Made by a program: the position numbers and the translations under genes
The notes under the pieces: generated by a model
Databases searched by the model: none
Seen by the model: the letters and a program-made list of their open reading frames with translations, nothing else
Told to the model about the DNA's origin: nothing
Source: Aquanectria penicillioides
Taxonomy: Eukaryota > Ascomycota > Sordariomycetes > Hypocreales > Nectriaceae
DNA length: 64,000 bases
Assembly (NCBI GenBank): GCA_003415625.1
Contig: PYIU01000006.1
Location: 1,240,001-1,304,000 of the forward strand
Direction of reading: 5' to 3'
In this document: piece by piece, positions 50,177-60,118 of the stretch
How the letters are laid out: each line of letters begins with the position of its first letter
Numbering within the stretch: position 1 is the stretch's first letter

Positions 50177-50763
50177 TTACCAATGCTTCTCTGAAATGGA
50201 AACTTCATTGACGTTGACTCCCTCAGTAAACCATCTGTCTCCCTCGTTGATCTTGACATCGTTTCCACTCATCTGTCTTTTCCTCATCAAACCATTGTCC
50301 GCAAATGTCCAGTCTTCAAGACCGTATGTTCGCCACCATTGCCCAGAATTATCGTACCATTCGTACCAAAACTGCACTGCAATCTGGTTCCAATCAATTT
50401 AGCATTACCAAACTATCTGAAAGTTCAGTTCCATGTCGACTCACCTTATCATCAGTGAATGCAAAGAGCTCCTTTCGTAAACGATAGCCGTTTTCCTTTT
50501 CCCATTTCTTGGTCAAGAATTCTTTGATGGCTGGGCGACCTTGAAGGAATTGATCTCGGTTGCGCCAAATAGAGTCCGGGGTGTACGCCATTTGAACAGC
50601 CTCGGGATTCCTATGCAAGTTGTAAGGGATCCAATTATGATTTCTTCGGAATGCTATCATTAGTTTACTTTGTATTCCAAGCATCCTGAGCTGCTTTGAC
50701 CTTGATCATCGCCGTTTCTAGGCTAAATGGCGGGCATGGGGGTTTCATTTCTTTGCTGGCCAT
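50177..50763 (-). CDS. DUF1348 (NTF2/SnoaL-like fold) protein
   Basis: A small soluble protein of 155 residues in three exons: 50763-50669, 50610-50445 and 50383-50177. Family hallmarks are KVKAAQDAWNTKNPEAVQMA, AYTPDSIWRNRDQFLQGR, EFLTKKWEKENGYRLRKELF and AVQFWYEWYDNSGQWWRTYG followed by LEDWTFADNGLMRKRQMS. All are strongly conserved in bacterial and fungal DUF1348 proteins. The fold is that of NTF2-like small-ligand proteins; no reaction is established to my knowledge. The length is normal. It is convergent with the ABC transporter, only 248 bp away, so the two share no promoter. Confidence 0.93.
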
Positions 50764-51651
50764 GATGCGTAAGTTCCGGATACGCGGTGGTCTTTGGCTA
50801 CCCCGGGTTTGTGCTGAAATGACTCGAAAAGATATGTCCAGCACGAATGTGGGGTTCCTATTGGAAAGAATTTTTTCAGATGACAGGAATTTGAATCTTA
50901 AAAAGTAGGATTTGTGTTATTTATAAGCGCTGGGGCGCCCTTTGAATGACGGCCCCGCTGGTTGATCCTGCATCGAGAAATAGGGCATAGGGTAGTATTC
51001 GTACTGTCCAAGAACTGTGTAAGCACTCCAATACTGGCGAAATGGCGAGGAGGTGGCACAATCCTGCATTGAGTGGCGTTCTCATGATGATGAGAAAAAA
51101 GCCACGCAGTTTTGAGAGTGAGTGGTGCAAATCTAATTTTATGAACGAATGTGGTAGAGCCAAGAATACATCTTACATTTTTATCACGTTTCCAACCCTT
51201 CTTTGACTTGCTTGCACCTTTCCTTCATGTGCATCCGTTAATAACATTCACGCTGAGAATTCGCTCATCTGAAAACCTGGCAACAATTCATGGGTGTCGA
51301 GTCTGTTCACTGGCTACCGTCCTGTGCAATTTTCGGTGACGTAAACATCAAATACCAACCCTCCCTTTGATCTAGGTCTCACTGAGTTTGAAATTCCCTT
51401 TCTGTTCAAACACAGTTTCAAGAATTTTAAGGTCACCGATTCAGTAATTATGCCAGGTTAGTTTGCGGACCGTGTTGCCGCGTTTCAAGTATAAAATCCA
51501 GAGACTTCAGAAGACGCTATACAACACTATTGGCATCTGCTCTGGCATGCCCCTTTGACTTGACGCCCCTGGAAGCCTAGCAACAATGGCCACCTGGATT
51601 TATTTATTCATTCATCATTTTAAGAGACCCTTCATTCATCTCAAGTGATTG
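50764..51651. promoter_or_regulatory. Upstream region of DUF1348 gene
   Basis: No gene recognised; promoter of the minus-strand DUF1348 gene at the left and 3' flank of the AlkB-like gene at the right. Confidence 0.4.
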
Positions 51652-52353
51652 TTACTGAATATCCTGTGAGATCAATCCAACAGTTCCACCCTCAACCTTT
51701 CTTGGATCATATTGCTTCCACCGATACTCTCTTTCATTGCCGGTGCGCCTTTGTGCCGTGTCGCAGAGCTTTTCATTTCCACATTCGCACACGGCGCCTT
51801 GCCGTAGCCAGCGATACGTGAGACTATATCGGTCCCTTCTAGGTCTCACGGTGCCATCGGGTAGTGTATCGGTCTTGCGTGCCTTGATCGCATGCGTCCA
51901 GTGTAATCTAGAGTCGCCGCTCATCTGGATCATGCTTCTTGACACCAAATCTACCTCCACCTTCTCACCTGACTCGCCGTCGCGGAACTGCATCATCAAC
52001 GGGGCCCCTAGCGATAGCGCATATAACTGATCGAATGCGCTGTGTGTATCGACATGTGGAGGAATACCCGTGCCAGGCGCATAGAGCTGGAGGCAAACTT
52101 GGTCGGGCGGCCGGCCCTCAGTTGTAGGCAGTAGAGGGACTAACCAGTCTGGGAACGGCTTATACGGTATATCCTCGTCGATTCCAAATGTCTTATAGCT
52201 GAAGGTATATCCGTAATGGAGCGATAGGCGACCCGAACGATCAGGCCACTTGAGCTCCTCTTGAAAGATTTTGAGAATCTTAGCCTCGTGTTCGGGTGTG
52301 ATGAAGTCCGTCTGCATCAAAATCCCGGAAGGCCGGATAGGAAGTTCTTCCAT
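51652..52353 (-). CDS. AlkB-like 2-oxoglutarate/Fe(II) dioxygenase (ALKBH8-type)
   Basis: Oxidative demethylase or hydroxylase acting on nucleic acid, by family. A single exon of 233 residues. Iron ligands are His100 and Asp102 in PPHVDTHSAF and His154 in LHWTHAI. Arg175 and Arg181 in RYSLTYR fit the 2-oxoglutarate-binding arginine motif. LQLYAPGTGIP before the HxD is the AlkB substrate-side strand. A C-terminal CECGNEKLC piece resembles the cysteine pair seen in other fungal ALKBH8-like proteins. The start is the first ATG of the frame; the frame stays open further upstream but without ATG. No RRM or methyltransferase domain is present, so it is the dioxygenase unit only. Confidence 0.9.
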   Translation of the reverse strand: MEELPIRPSGILMQTDFITPEHEAKILKIFQEELKWPDRSGRLSLHYGYTFSYKTFGIDEDIPYKPFPDWLVPLLPTTEGRPPDQVCLQLYAPGTGIPPHVDTHSAFDQLYALSLGAPLMMQFRDGESGEKVEVDLVSRSMIQMSGDSRLHWTHAIKARKTDTLPDGTVRPRRDRYSLTYRWLRQGAVCECGNEKLCDTAQRRTGNEREYRWKQYDPRKVEGGTVGLISQDIQ

Positions 52354-53186
52354 CGTTTGATTTCGCAAGCAGGCAAAGAGGTTTGCATTGACTAACACGC
52401 ATACATGGCGTTTTTTTTTTGGTTCTTGGGTGGTGAGTTGAGTAATCACCTGGTCTGAATGCAAGCCAAGTTTTCCATCACGTGATGGAAGTCCAGGTGA
52501 GACTCGCAACTGATTGTTATCCCACTAACTCGTTTTTTTGGGAGCCTCTCCTTTCCACAATAACTTTTCCCACTCGAGATGGATACAATAGGTTTGCCGA
52601 AATTTGAATGCTTAAGCATAGTAGTGGGCGTTTTTCTTAGGGTTTATGATGTATTGTGGTGGAGTTTCACAAAGCTAGGGGCTTACTCGCGAGCAAAAAC
52701 ATCCTCGAGGCTCGAGCAGGACAATCAGACCTGACTCTAGTTGTAGATTGGTCATCAGCGATCCGTGATAATTTCAATATTGCGAGGGACTTTCTTTCCC
52801 CTCGCCTGATAATTATTATTTAACAATTTAAATTATCACACGTGCCTTTGGCCACTTTGATAATACCCGCGCAAGGACTTGGTCTTATCCGGGACCTTGT
52901 GTCCACTCTTCGGTACCTTTATGCACTTGAACCATCAAACTCCTCAGTCCCCAAAATTGTTATCTAACGGGCTAAACTTGGGGGGTTTGTTCTTGGTCTC
53001 CCAAAGCGTTCTTGACCTTGCACACCGCCACAGGTTCCTAGCGGTAGTATTCATACCATTTTCCCGATTCTGTACTGGCCATTGAGAGAAACACGGCTTT
53101 GGCTACCTTCACTTTCGTTCTTGCTCCCAATGCGGCGAATCGATCTGAGTTGCAATAACGAGCAAGATTTCAACAAATCAACATAA
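52354..53186. other. Intergenic, AlkB-like promoter side; nothing else seen
   Basis: AT-rich with T runs; no ORF or RNA gene recognised before the tRNA. Confidence 0.4.
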
Positions 53187-53268
53187 GGCGCGGTGGCAGA
53201 GTGGTCTAATGCGTGTGACTAGAAATCACATCTCCTCGGAGGCGTCTGTTCGAATCAGGCCCGCGTCG
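53187..53268 (+). tRNA. tRNA-Ser (anticodon AGA)
   Basis: An 82-nt cloverleaf without intron. The acceptor stem GGCGCGG pairs with CCGCGTC (one G-U). The anticodon stem TGTGA/TCACA encloses CTAGAAA, with anticodon AGA at 53221-53223. A long variable arm (CTCC..GGAG) marks a class II serine tRNA. The T loop TTCGAAT is closed by GTCTG/CAGGC. A run of five T follows at 53290-53294. Confidence 0.95.
53248..53256 (+). promoter_or_regulatory. tRNA internal B box
   Basis: GTTCGAATC matches the RNA polymerase III B-box consensus. Confidence 0.85.
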
Positions 53269-53289
53269 CATGAAGTCTCTGCATTTAAC

Positions 53290-53294
53290 TTTTT
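53290..53294 (+). terminator. RNA polymerase III terminator of tRNA-Ser
   Basis: Five consecutive T about 22 nt after the mature 3' end. Confidence 0.75.
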
Positions 53295-53609
53295 GTCTCA
53301 CTTGGAGCTAAACTTTATTTTTTGTCCGCACATCCCATCAAGGCATGTCTCTGATACATAGAGAAAAAAAGATTGATGACCAAAATGTATAGAAGAATTC
53401 ATCTCAAGGCGTGCTCATCCCAAACAATCTCACTTGCTCTACCTCACACGCTAATTTTATGTCTTGTGGTTTGAAACAAGGTAGGAATATGTTCCGACAC
53501 GTGCACAAACAAGAACATCTGTACGCCGGTATGATCGACTTGCTCAAGCAATCAACATGCTCCGCTCCGCTGCCTTGACACACGCGTTTTTTCAACTCTG
53601 CCTAGCCAA

Positions 53610-53627
53610 CCCCCCCCCCCCCCCCCC
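53610..53627. repeat. Poly-C run
   Basis: Eighteen consecutive C, seen directly. Confidence 0.9.
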
Positions 53628-54302
53628 AAGCGGAACAAGGACCCATTATCAATCAAACGCATGGCCATATGACTTCTTTTCAGCTCTGCTTATATGAAAC
53701 ACGAGATAGTAGGGTCTTTGTAGATAGGCCTGGTTCTTATCTAAATATGGAACTGTCTAAATATAGTTGCAGAAGCACAAGGCTAGAGAAAGAAAGAAAA
53801 AGATGGAAGGAAAGCAAAAGCATTCATTTGAGATAGGTAGTGAGTTGATGGGCGGTAACTATAGAAAATACATGGTCGGGTCCCTTAGGTTCGACCAGAC
53901 TCTGTCCAAAAACCAAAAAAAAGTAGCAACAAAGGGTTGATGCACTTAAATTCGACTACGCCGTGTCCATCGAAGAAGCAAACATTTACCCAGATCGCTG
54001 GGATATTCAATATTAAGAAGTCAAAAATCCATGGGCCATGCAATTTAGAGCTTACGCAACATTGAGGCGCTGTGACATACCCAGACCAGCTGGGCTTTTC
54101 GGTTCATGTAAGGTCAGCAATCCAGCACAAATGCCAAAGTTCTGCAGCGCAACAACATCCTCAGTTCTCGATGATTGTATTATTGGCTGTTGACTAGCTG
54201 CCACTGCAAGAGCCTCTATCTTAAATAACCACCATAATTCGGGGTGAGGAGAAGAGTACTCGATGTAGTAACGCCAAGCAGATTCCTGCCATTCTCAACA
54301 AA

Positions 54303-55052
54303 ATGCTACTTCTTGACACTACTACCTTCGATATCAAGTGCGGCGAGCAGTGCATCTTGAGAAAAAAGAAGGATATGCTATTCTTTCGCACCGATGGGTC
54401 GGTTTAGAGATTATCTTTGACCAATTGAAGGACCACATTGCTGAGCTCTGAACCGGAAAAGTCCCCCAGAGCACACCACAGCTTGACAGAATTCGCGGTG
54501 CCTGTCAGCCAGCTCGAAACCAGGGAATCAAGTGGATGTGGATTGATTTCTTACTGCATAAATAAGGCGAGCACAGTCGAAGAATCCGAGTCTATCAACT
54601 CGATGTTCAAATGGTATCGTGATGTCGAGGTGTGTATTGCATACATGTCCGATGTTAAGAAACACGGCGATATAACATCCTCAAACCAAGATATCTTCAA
54701 CAGTGTTGAATCCGGCAAACCATCTGTGTGGTTCACTCGCGGGTGGACATTGCAAGAGCTTCTGGCTACGAGAAATATGCAGTTTTACAACATGAACTGG
54801 GAATGTTTGGGCACTAAAAAAAGCCTAGCAAGGGAACTCGAGCGATCCACCCGAATAAGAAACGCTCATCTCACCGGCACAGAGAGCTTTGAACATGCTA
54901 GCATTGCAACTAAGATGAGTTGGATAGCTGAACGTAAGACGGGGCGTGTAGAGGGCATCGCGTATAGCATGTTGGGCATCTTCAATGTGAACATGACGCC
55001 GCAGGGCATGCGCGCATTTATGAGATTTCAGGCAATTGAACATCCTACTTAG
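54303..55052 (+). pseudogene. Broken heterokaryon-incompatibility (HET-domain) gene
   Basis: HET proteins trigger cell death or growth arrest after fusion of unlike strains. An N-terminal piece starts MLLLDTTTFDIKCGEQCILR, and in another frame KEGYAILSHRWVG keeps the YAILSHxW motif. GIKWMWIDFLLHK corresponds to the usual WID-C-CIDK segment but has lost its cysteines. SINSMFKWYRDVEVCIAYMS and SVWFTRGWTLQELLATRNMQ are strong HET signatures. After GIAYSMLGIFNVNM the usual LLYGEGE loop is missing, the text jumps to RAFMRFQ and stops. Stops at about 54450 and 54560 and frame changes make this non-functional. Confidence 0.75.
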
Positions 55053-57421
55053 TCAATGTAGTCTAAGAAATGAATGACTTGGTGTTCTACTTGTTCCTGG
55101 CTTGATGCACGTCGGCAGATCACAGACTGATATTTGGCATGCATGAATGATCCAAGCCATTGAATTTTAGGAAGACACGCGCGCCATCCGTATTCTGTCG
55201 ACGCCTTTGGCATGATACCATTTGCTACTATGAATCATAGTATACGAGTGAAATTTGAATGGATTAGAGGATTATTCTGTAGCCCTCGAATGTCCTAGTA
55301 TCTAGGAGCGATCGGTCAGCTAATCTATCCTTGGTTGAAAATCACAGATTGTATGAAGTGAACAGAAATATACGTGCCATACTGAAATAATGACCGAAGT
55401 ATCTCCACTGTATCTTCAAATCTCACATGTGGTCACGGTGATATGGTTTCTAAATCATCGAATACTCGCATTTGGACCAGTGGCTTGAGAAATCCAGTTC
55501 ATTATCATCAATCTCATAGAGAAATTGATTAGTAGGCATAGCATTCTGTAAGGGGGCACATTCACACACACTAGACTCGGTGTGAATAATATAACTTACA
55601 AGCAAGATCAAGCAGTTCCAATCAATTATCAGCGATATCAATTTAAATTGTTCGTATATCTCCATTGATGTCAAAATACAAGATAGAGATTCTACAGTCA
55701 ATATAAAAGTCTCATATATTGAATGGTGGCTCCTGTGTGTTGGAAGGCGGCGGCTGTAGTGGAAGGTGGCTCCATAACTACCTACTGTAGCTGCAAAAGC
55801 TTAATGGTATTGGGGCTGTAGCGGCCCCTGTTATGGTTGCTTACATAGGTAATCTTATTCGCACCGGACCCGGTGTGTGTATGGCCCCCATTCTATAATT
55901 GAACATAATTTTCTCTTGTTCTCGTTCTTGCGGTCAGAAGTGAGTGATGGAAACCAATTAAACATCAGACCTCATCACAACACCCTCATCTTGCAACAGT
56001 TCCAGCAAAAACACGGGGGTACCGATATTTACCAACACTAAAATATAGCCTTCCTTTTTTACCTTCCAGCCATAGTTTGTACAGCCATAAATACGGAGGA
56101 GGACAGCATCTAAGCGACGTCGGTCTGGGACTAGGTGGGTAGGGATTCTATGAGTGAACCTGCAAGGCCTAGAGGGATTAAAATCGGTATGCATCGTGTT
56201 TGTGGGTTCGAGGAATGGCTGTCCTAAGCGAGAGACTGAGTTGATTTGGAGTTTGTACCACAGGCAAGTAGACCATGGAACCAGGATGCCTCGACAATAT
56301 ATATGAGAATCCTGACATTGGTGTTCGGAAGAACATTCATGAAACGCTTTAATGGGTTACAAACAACAGTATTATGTTCAACCGCTTTTGTTCGTGGCGG
56401 CCTTTGCTCCAATGAACAATGGGAGAGGGGTCAGTGCCAGAGAGGCGTTCAAGAGTGGCGCCCTTATTGATGCAGGTTTACCTAAAAATAACGAGTCCAT
56501 CGCACCACGTAACTTCCGTGTGGGGGTGTTTCTTGAACAGGTAATATATAGAAGATCCAAGGTCCAAGTTGATCAACTCTGAATGATAGATGCGGAGCAA
56601 ATGCAATACGATGTCTCGACGATTCAAATATGAGCAAGTGGAGATCACCTGGGTTTATCCAATAATTTATTCGAGATATATTCATTTATCAACTTCATAA
56701 CCACTAATTGCAAGCCTCTTCTCTCCCGTGTTTGCTCGTTGTGTTACAGAAGTTCACAGCCGCCTTGTGAGACAGTCATTACCCATGGTAAAGGGTGCGA
56801 GACTTCCCAAACCCACGTGAACAAAAGCCTGCTAATTTTATTCTTTGCAATATTTTCTTCATACTTGAACTTCATCTCGCACCATTTTCTTTTGCTATGA
56901 TACCCATGTCTCACAGTAGCACTCTCCAGCGTGTTGTCACGGCGGTTCAACGAAGCAAACGATTCGACGTTTCAGTAAGGCGCACCGTTTCAAGATTGTT
57001 GACGATATGGGAATAAGTCTATAAATGCTTCTGACACAGAAATAGAAAGCCATGATCAGAGAAAACACATGGGCAAACTGCTGGACGCGGTGGGTTGCCG
57101 GCTCCGTGAGTGGCTGATGGGAATCAAAACCCCATGTCTGCTGCAACCCTGCATTAAAATTGACCGTCGTTGACGCATTTGAAAGAAATAATCCAACAGC
57201 GCTCAGGGAATAACGAACGGAACTTCCGAAATTCACTGGAGATAAACGGCCTGTTGATCGTGTGTCAGCGTCAACACGATTCACAAATGACTTATAAACG
57301 AGCGGCCATCACAGCCAAAGCGTCGACTCAAATATTCCATTACTGAGAAATCTCCAAAAGATCTGAAATTCGGTTGAAGAAAACACCGATACAGATATTC
57401 TACCACCCGATACTACGAGAA
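55053..57421. other. Gene-poor stretch, no gene recognised
   Basis: About 2.4 kb of rather AT-rich sequence with only short ORFs. The plus-strand frames near 56250-56580 and the minus-strand frames near 55450-55700 show no known motif. Confidence 0.4.
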
Positions 57422-57661
57422 ATGTGCACTATCAAGTCGGTTAGCGTTCGGTGCTTCCGTTGCGCCGTGGCGATCCCGCAAGGTCGGGAAGTGAGCATTT
57501 GTCCGCAAAATAAGAGCAAAGGATTGGACGGGAAGAAAAAACCAGAAGAATGTCCCGTTGGGTTGGTTCTCCTCCCAGATCTAACTGTTGGAACGGACAA
57601 CCCAAATATGCTCTGCACCTTCTGCCGTGCAGTGTATGGATCAAACAAAAAGACCAAATGA
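57422..57661 (+). CDS. Small cysteine-rich protein, unknown family (member 1)
   Basis: 79 residues from ATG 57422. Cysteines fall at 2, 11, 14, 27, 44, 65 and 68, giving MC-x8-C-x2-C-x12-C-x16-C-x20-C-x2-C. Paired CxxC units suggest one or two structural zinc sites. The segment CPVGLVLLPDLTVG after Cys44 has a match in position and pattern in the ORF at 58175. There is no signal peptide, so an apoplastic effector role is not supported. No function is proposed. The evidence that it is a gene is the shared spacing with its neighbour. The 513 bp between the two ORFs holds nothing else recognisable. Confidence 0.5.
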   Translation: MCTIKSVSVRCFRCAVAIPQGREVSICPQNKSKGLDGKKKPEECPVGLVLLPDLTVGTDNPNMLCTFCRAVYGSNKKTK

Positions 57662-58174
57662 GGGATCCGGCGCGTGGAATTTGGTAATTTTATCACTGGG
57701 GGATATCAATTCTTTTTCTTTTAGGTGGGAAATGGGATAGGAGTTGTCCTCTAGACTAGAAATCGCAGCAAATCCTTCCTTCTGTCTTGCCGTGGACCAT
57801 CATCATGGATCTATTCTACGGGCTAAAGCGTAAGAATCTAGACGGTTGTTTCTAGACGGTTGCCTTTAATTAAATCCACATCAAACTTTTAAAATTGGTA
57901 TTACTCGGAATGATGGTGTGAGGTTCTACGATATGCTAGGTTTGGTAGCGTGAGCCAGATGCATAGGTGAGTGACGAGAAGAGGAATTGAATGCTAGACC
58001 TGGAAGATGTATATATTGCATGTCCCATCCTTGAAGGCCATAATTTTTCCTTCCAGCTACTAGATTTCTACAAACGTCTAAAACATCGTGCAACTTTTAT
58101 CTGACCATGCTCCTCTTAACCTGGCTGATGCGACGAAATTAATTCTTGTCAGTCCACCGCCTCTATCCGCCTCC

Positions 58175-58438
58175 ATGTGCGAGACGCTAGTTCAGTACCG
58201 GTCCTGCGCGCACTGCGGAATTCGGCTGCGCCTCTGGGATACGGCGAAATACAGTCCCGATTGCGATGATTGTGGCACATACGGCCGCGGCGCGTGTAAC
58301 CAAGGCGTGGTGGTAGCTCTGAGACCACACCCAGACGAAACAGCCAGAACTTTCGTTTGCGTGACTTGCTGCAGGCGCAAACTGGTGTTACAGGCAGTCC
58401 ACTGGCTGTCACGAGCAAGACATTGGCTCTTTAAATGA
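58175..58438 (+). CDS. Small cysteine-rich protein, unknown family (member 2)
   Basis: 87 residues from ATG 58175 (context tccATGTGC). Cysteines at 2, 11, 14, 30, 33, 41, 62, 65 and 66. The opening MC-x8-C-x2-C and the closing C-x20-C-x2-C are spaced exactly as in the ORF at 57422, with GVVVALRP corresponding to GLVLLP there. Here an extra CDDC pair appears in the middle. The C-terminal 20 residues are basic and hydrophobic. There is no signal peptide. I do not recognise a named family; a compact zinc-binding protein is an inference from the CxxC pairs. Confidence 0.55.
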   Translation: MCETLVQYRSCAHCGIRLRLWDTAKYSPDCDDCGTYGRGACNQGVVVALRPHPDETARTFVCVTCCRRKLVLQAVHWLSRARHWLFK

Positions 58439-59329
58439 GTGATTTGGCTGAGGATAAGACTGGATGACCTTGTCCCACCGCAAGGGACGAGTGACTGGGA
58501 GGTTTGATGGAACACGCCATTCGAAGGTCAGACAGGATATTTAGACTGTTCAATCCACACATATACCAATATAAGGGAGATACAACAATAAAAGGATACT
58601 TATTCATAGGAAATTATTCTTTGACCAATCCGCGCCGCGGATGAGAATTACTAGCTTCATCCTATCCCCGTATTGCTCATCTCCTCGTGTCTGTGCTGTG
58701 CCTAACCGTAACACCACCAAGTGAGTCACTCATTCAACTGCCTGAATCTTGTCATCCCCGAAAGTTTCATGAATACTAGCTCTCTATTAATTGTATTTCG
58801 GGACGACATCTCTCCGTGTTAAGACTAAAAGCGAGAACAACATTGGTGTGTGATCACATGTCGTTCCCTGTGTGGGCTTTTCACCGAAACCCTGGGACCA
58901 CTCAGCAACGGCATTTACAAATTCGATACGAAAGTGTCATTATTTACACCGTCTCTTATTTGCTACGGATGACAATATCTTACATGCCAGCTTGCCCCTG
59001 TCTCTTTGAACGTGGTTTGCTGATGCGTGCAGGATGAACCAAGCATCTGTCTCGCTGGAGACTGCATGGACGAAGCTAGAAACATATCAATGTTGTCCTG
59101 TGATACTACGACACAAAGCTATCTTTACAAACACCCAACTGAACGCCCCTGATGATTATACATTCGCATTCTCCAAACCCCATCGCCAGACACCCATATG
59201 CAAGAAACAGCATATCCAACTTATCGTCGGCCGTGTATACTCGTCTCGATTATGCGTTAAGCGCGCAAGTTAGACCCTTCTGATGTGACACTTCTTGGCC
59301 AATCGCAGTGTTTCGAACGCAGTATTATA
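58439..59329. other. Intergenic, no gene recognised
   Basis: Flank of the small ORF and 3' side of the large minus-strand gene. Confidence 0.4.
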
Positions 59330-60073
59330 TTATCGTAACATGTATGTGAGATCCGGGAGATCTCGTAGAATGGTTGCGATGATTTCTTCGTCGTTTTCAT
59401 CGTCGTTTTCGTCGTCATTGGATGTAGCAATCTTGGGGGATTGAGGTTGTGATGGGACGTGGGGGGTGGTAGGGGAAGAGTGCCCAGTGGCAGAGTCGTC
59501 CTCTGGGGCTTCTGGTGGTCTCGATAATAATGAAAGAGCTTTTCGGGTGTGGTCAGGGATGTCCTTGACAGGCACTGGTGGTTTAGGTGCTCCATCAAGG
59601 AAATTCACATTCCCAAATGCCCATGAGCTTGGCCTACTTTTTTCTTTTATGGCCGACTTTGCGAGGTTAGGGACAAAATCCTCAGATAGGATGGCATCGA
59701 GGGACGTACGTTCCAGGCCAGTCCAACTCGTTGTGGACGACTTGGAATGGCTATTGGTGAGAAATCCCTGAGAAGCCGAGGCATCCATGGAAAATCGGTT
59801 AACGTCAGTCCAACTGGCGGTTGAGGACTTGGAAAGACTGGGTGGTATGAGTCCTTGTGATGGCGGGGCATCAAAGGAAGAACGAGGTAGCTCAGACCAG
59901 TCTGCCAATGAACTCGTGGTTTTCGAGGCGTTTTTGACATCATGCGGTGAGGTACTGTCTACGGGACTGGAAGTGTCCAGTCCGTTTGTTGTCGTGTTGG
60001 CTGCCACAATCTCGTTCACTGACGGAAAAGTTCCATTTGTTGGAACTGTTGGCGAAGACACCATCTCGCCCCA

Positions 60074-60118
<45 letters not shown>

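Larger units (their letters stand above)
53269..54302. other. Gene-poor stretch, no gene recognised
   Basis: Apart from the tRNA terminator and a C18 run at 53610-53627, nothing coding is seen. Confidence 0.4.

Noticed and set aside
42051..52353. Possible secondary-metabolite or detoxification cluster (MFS, ABC, DUF1348, AlkB-like)
   Set aside because: No backbone synthase, tailoring enzymes or local regulator are present; strands and spacing do not suggest co-regulation.
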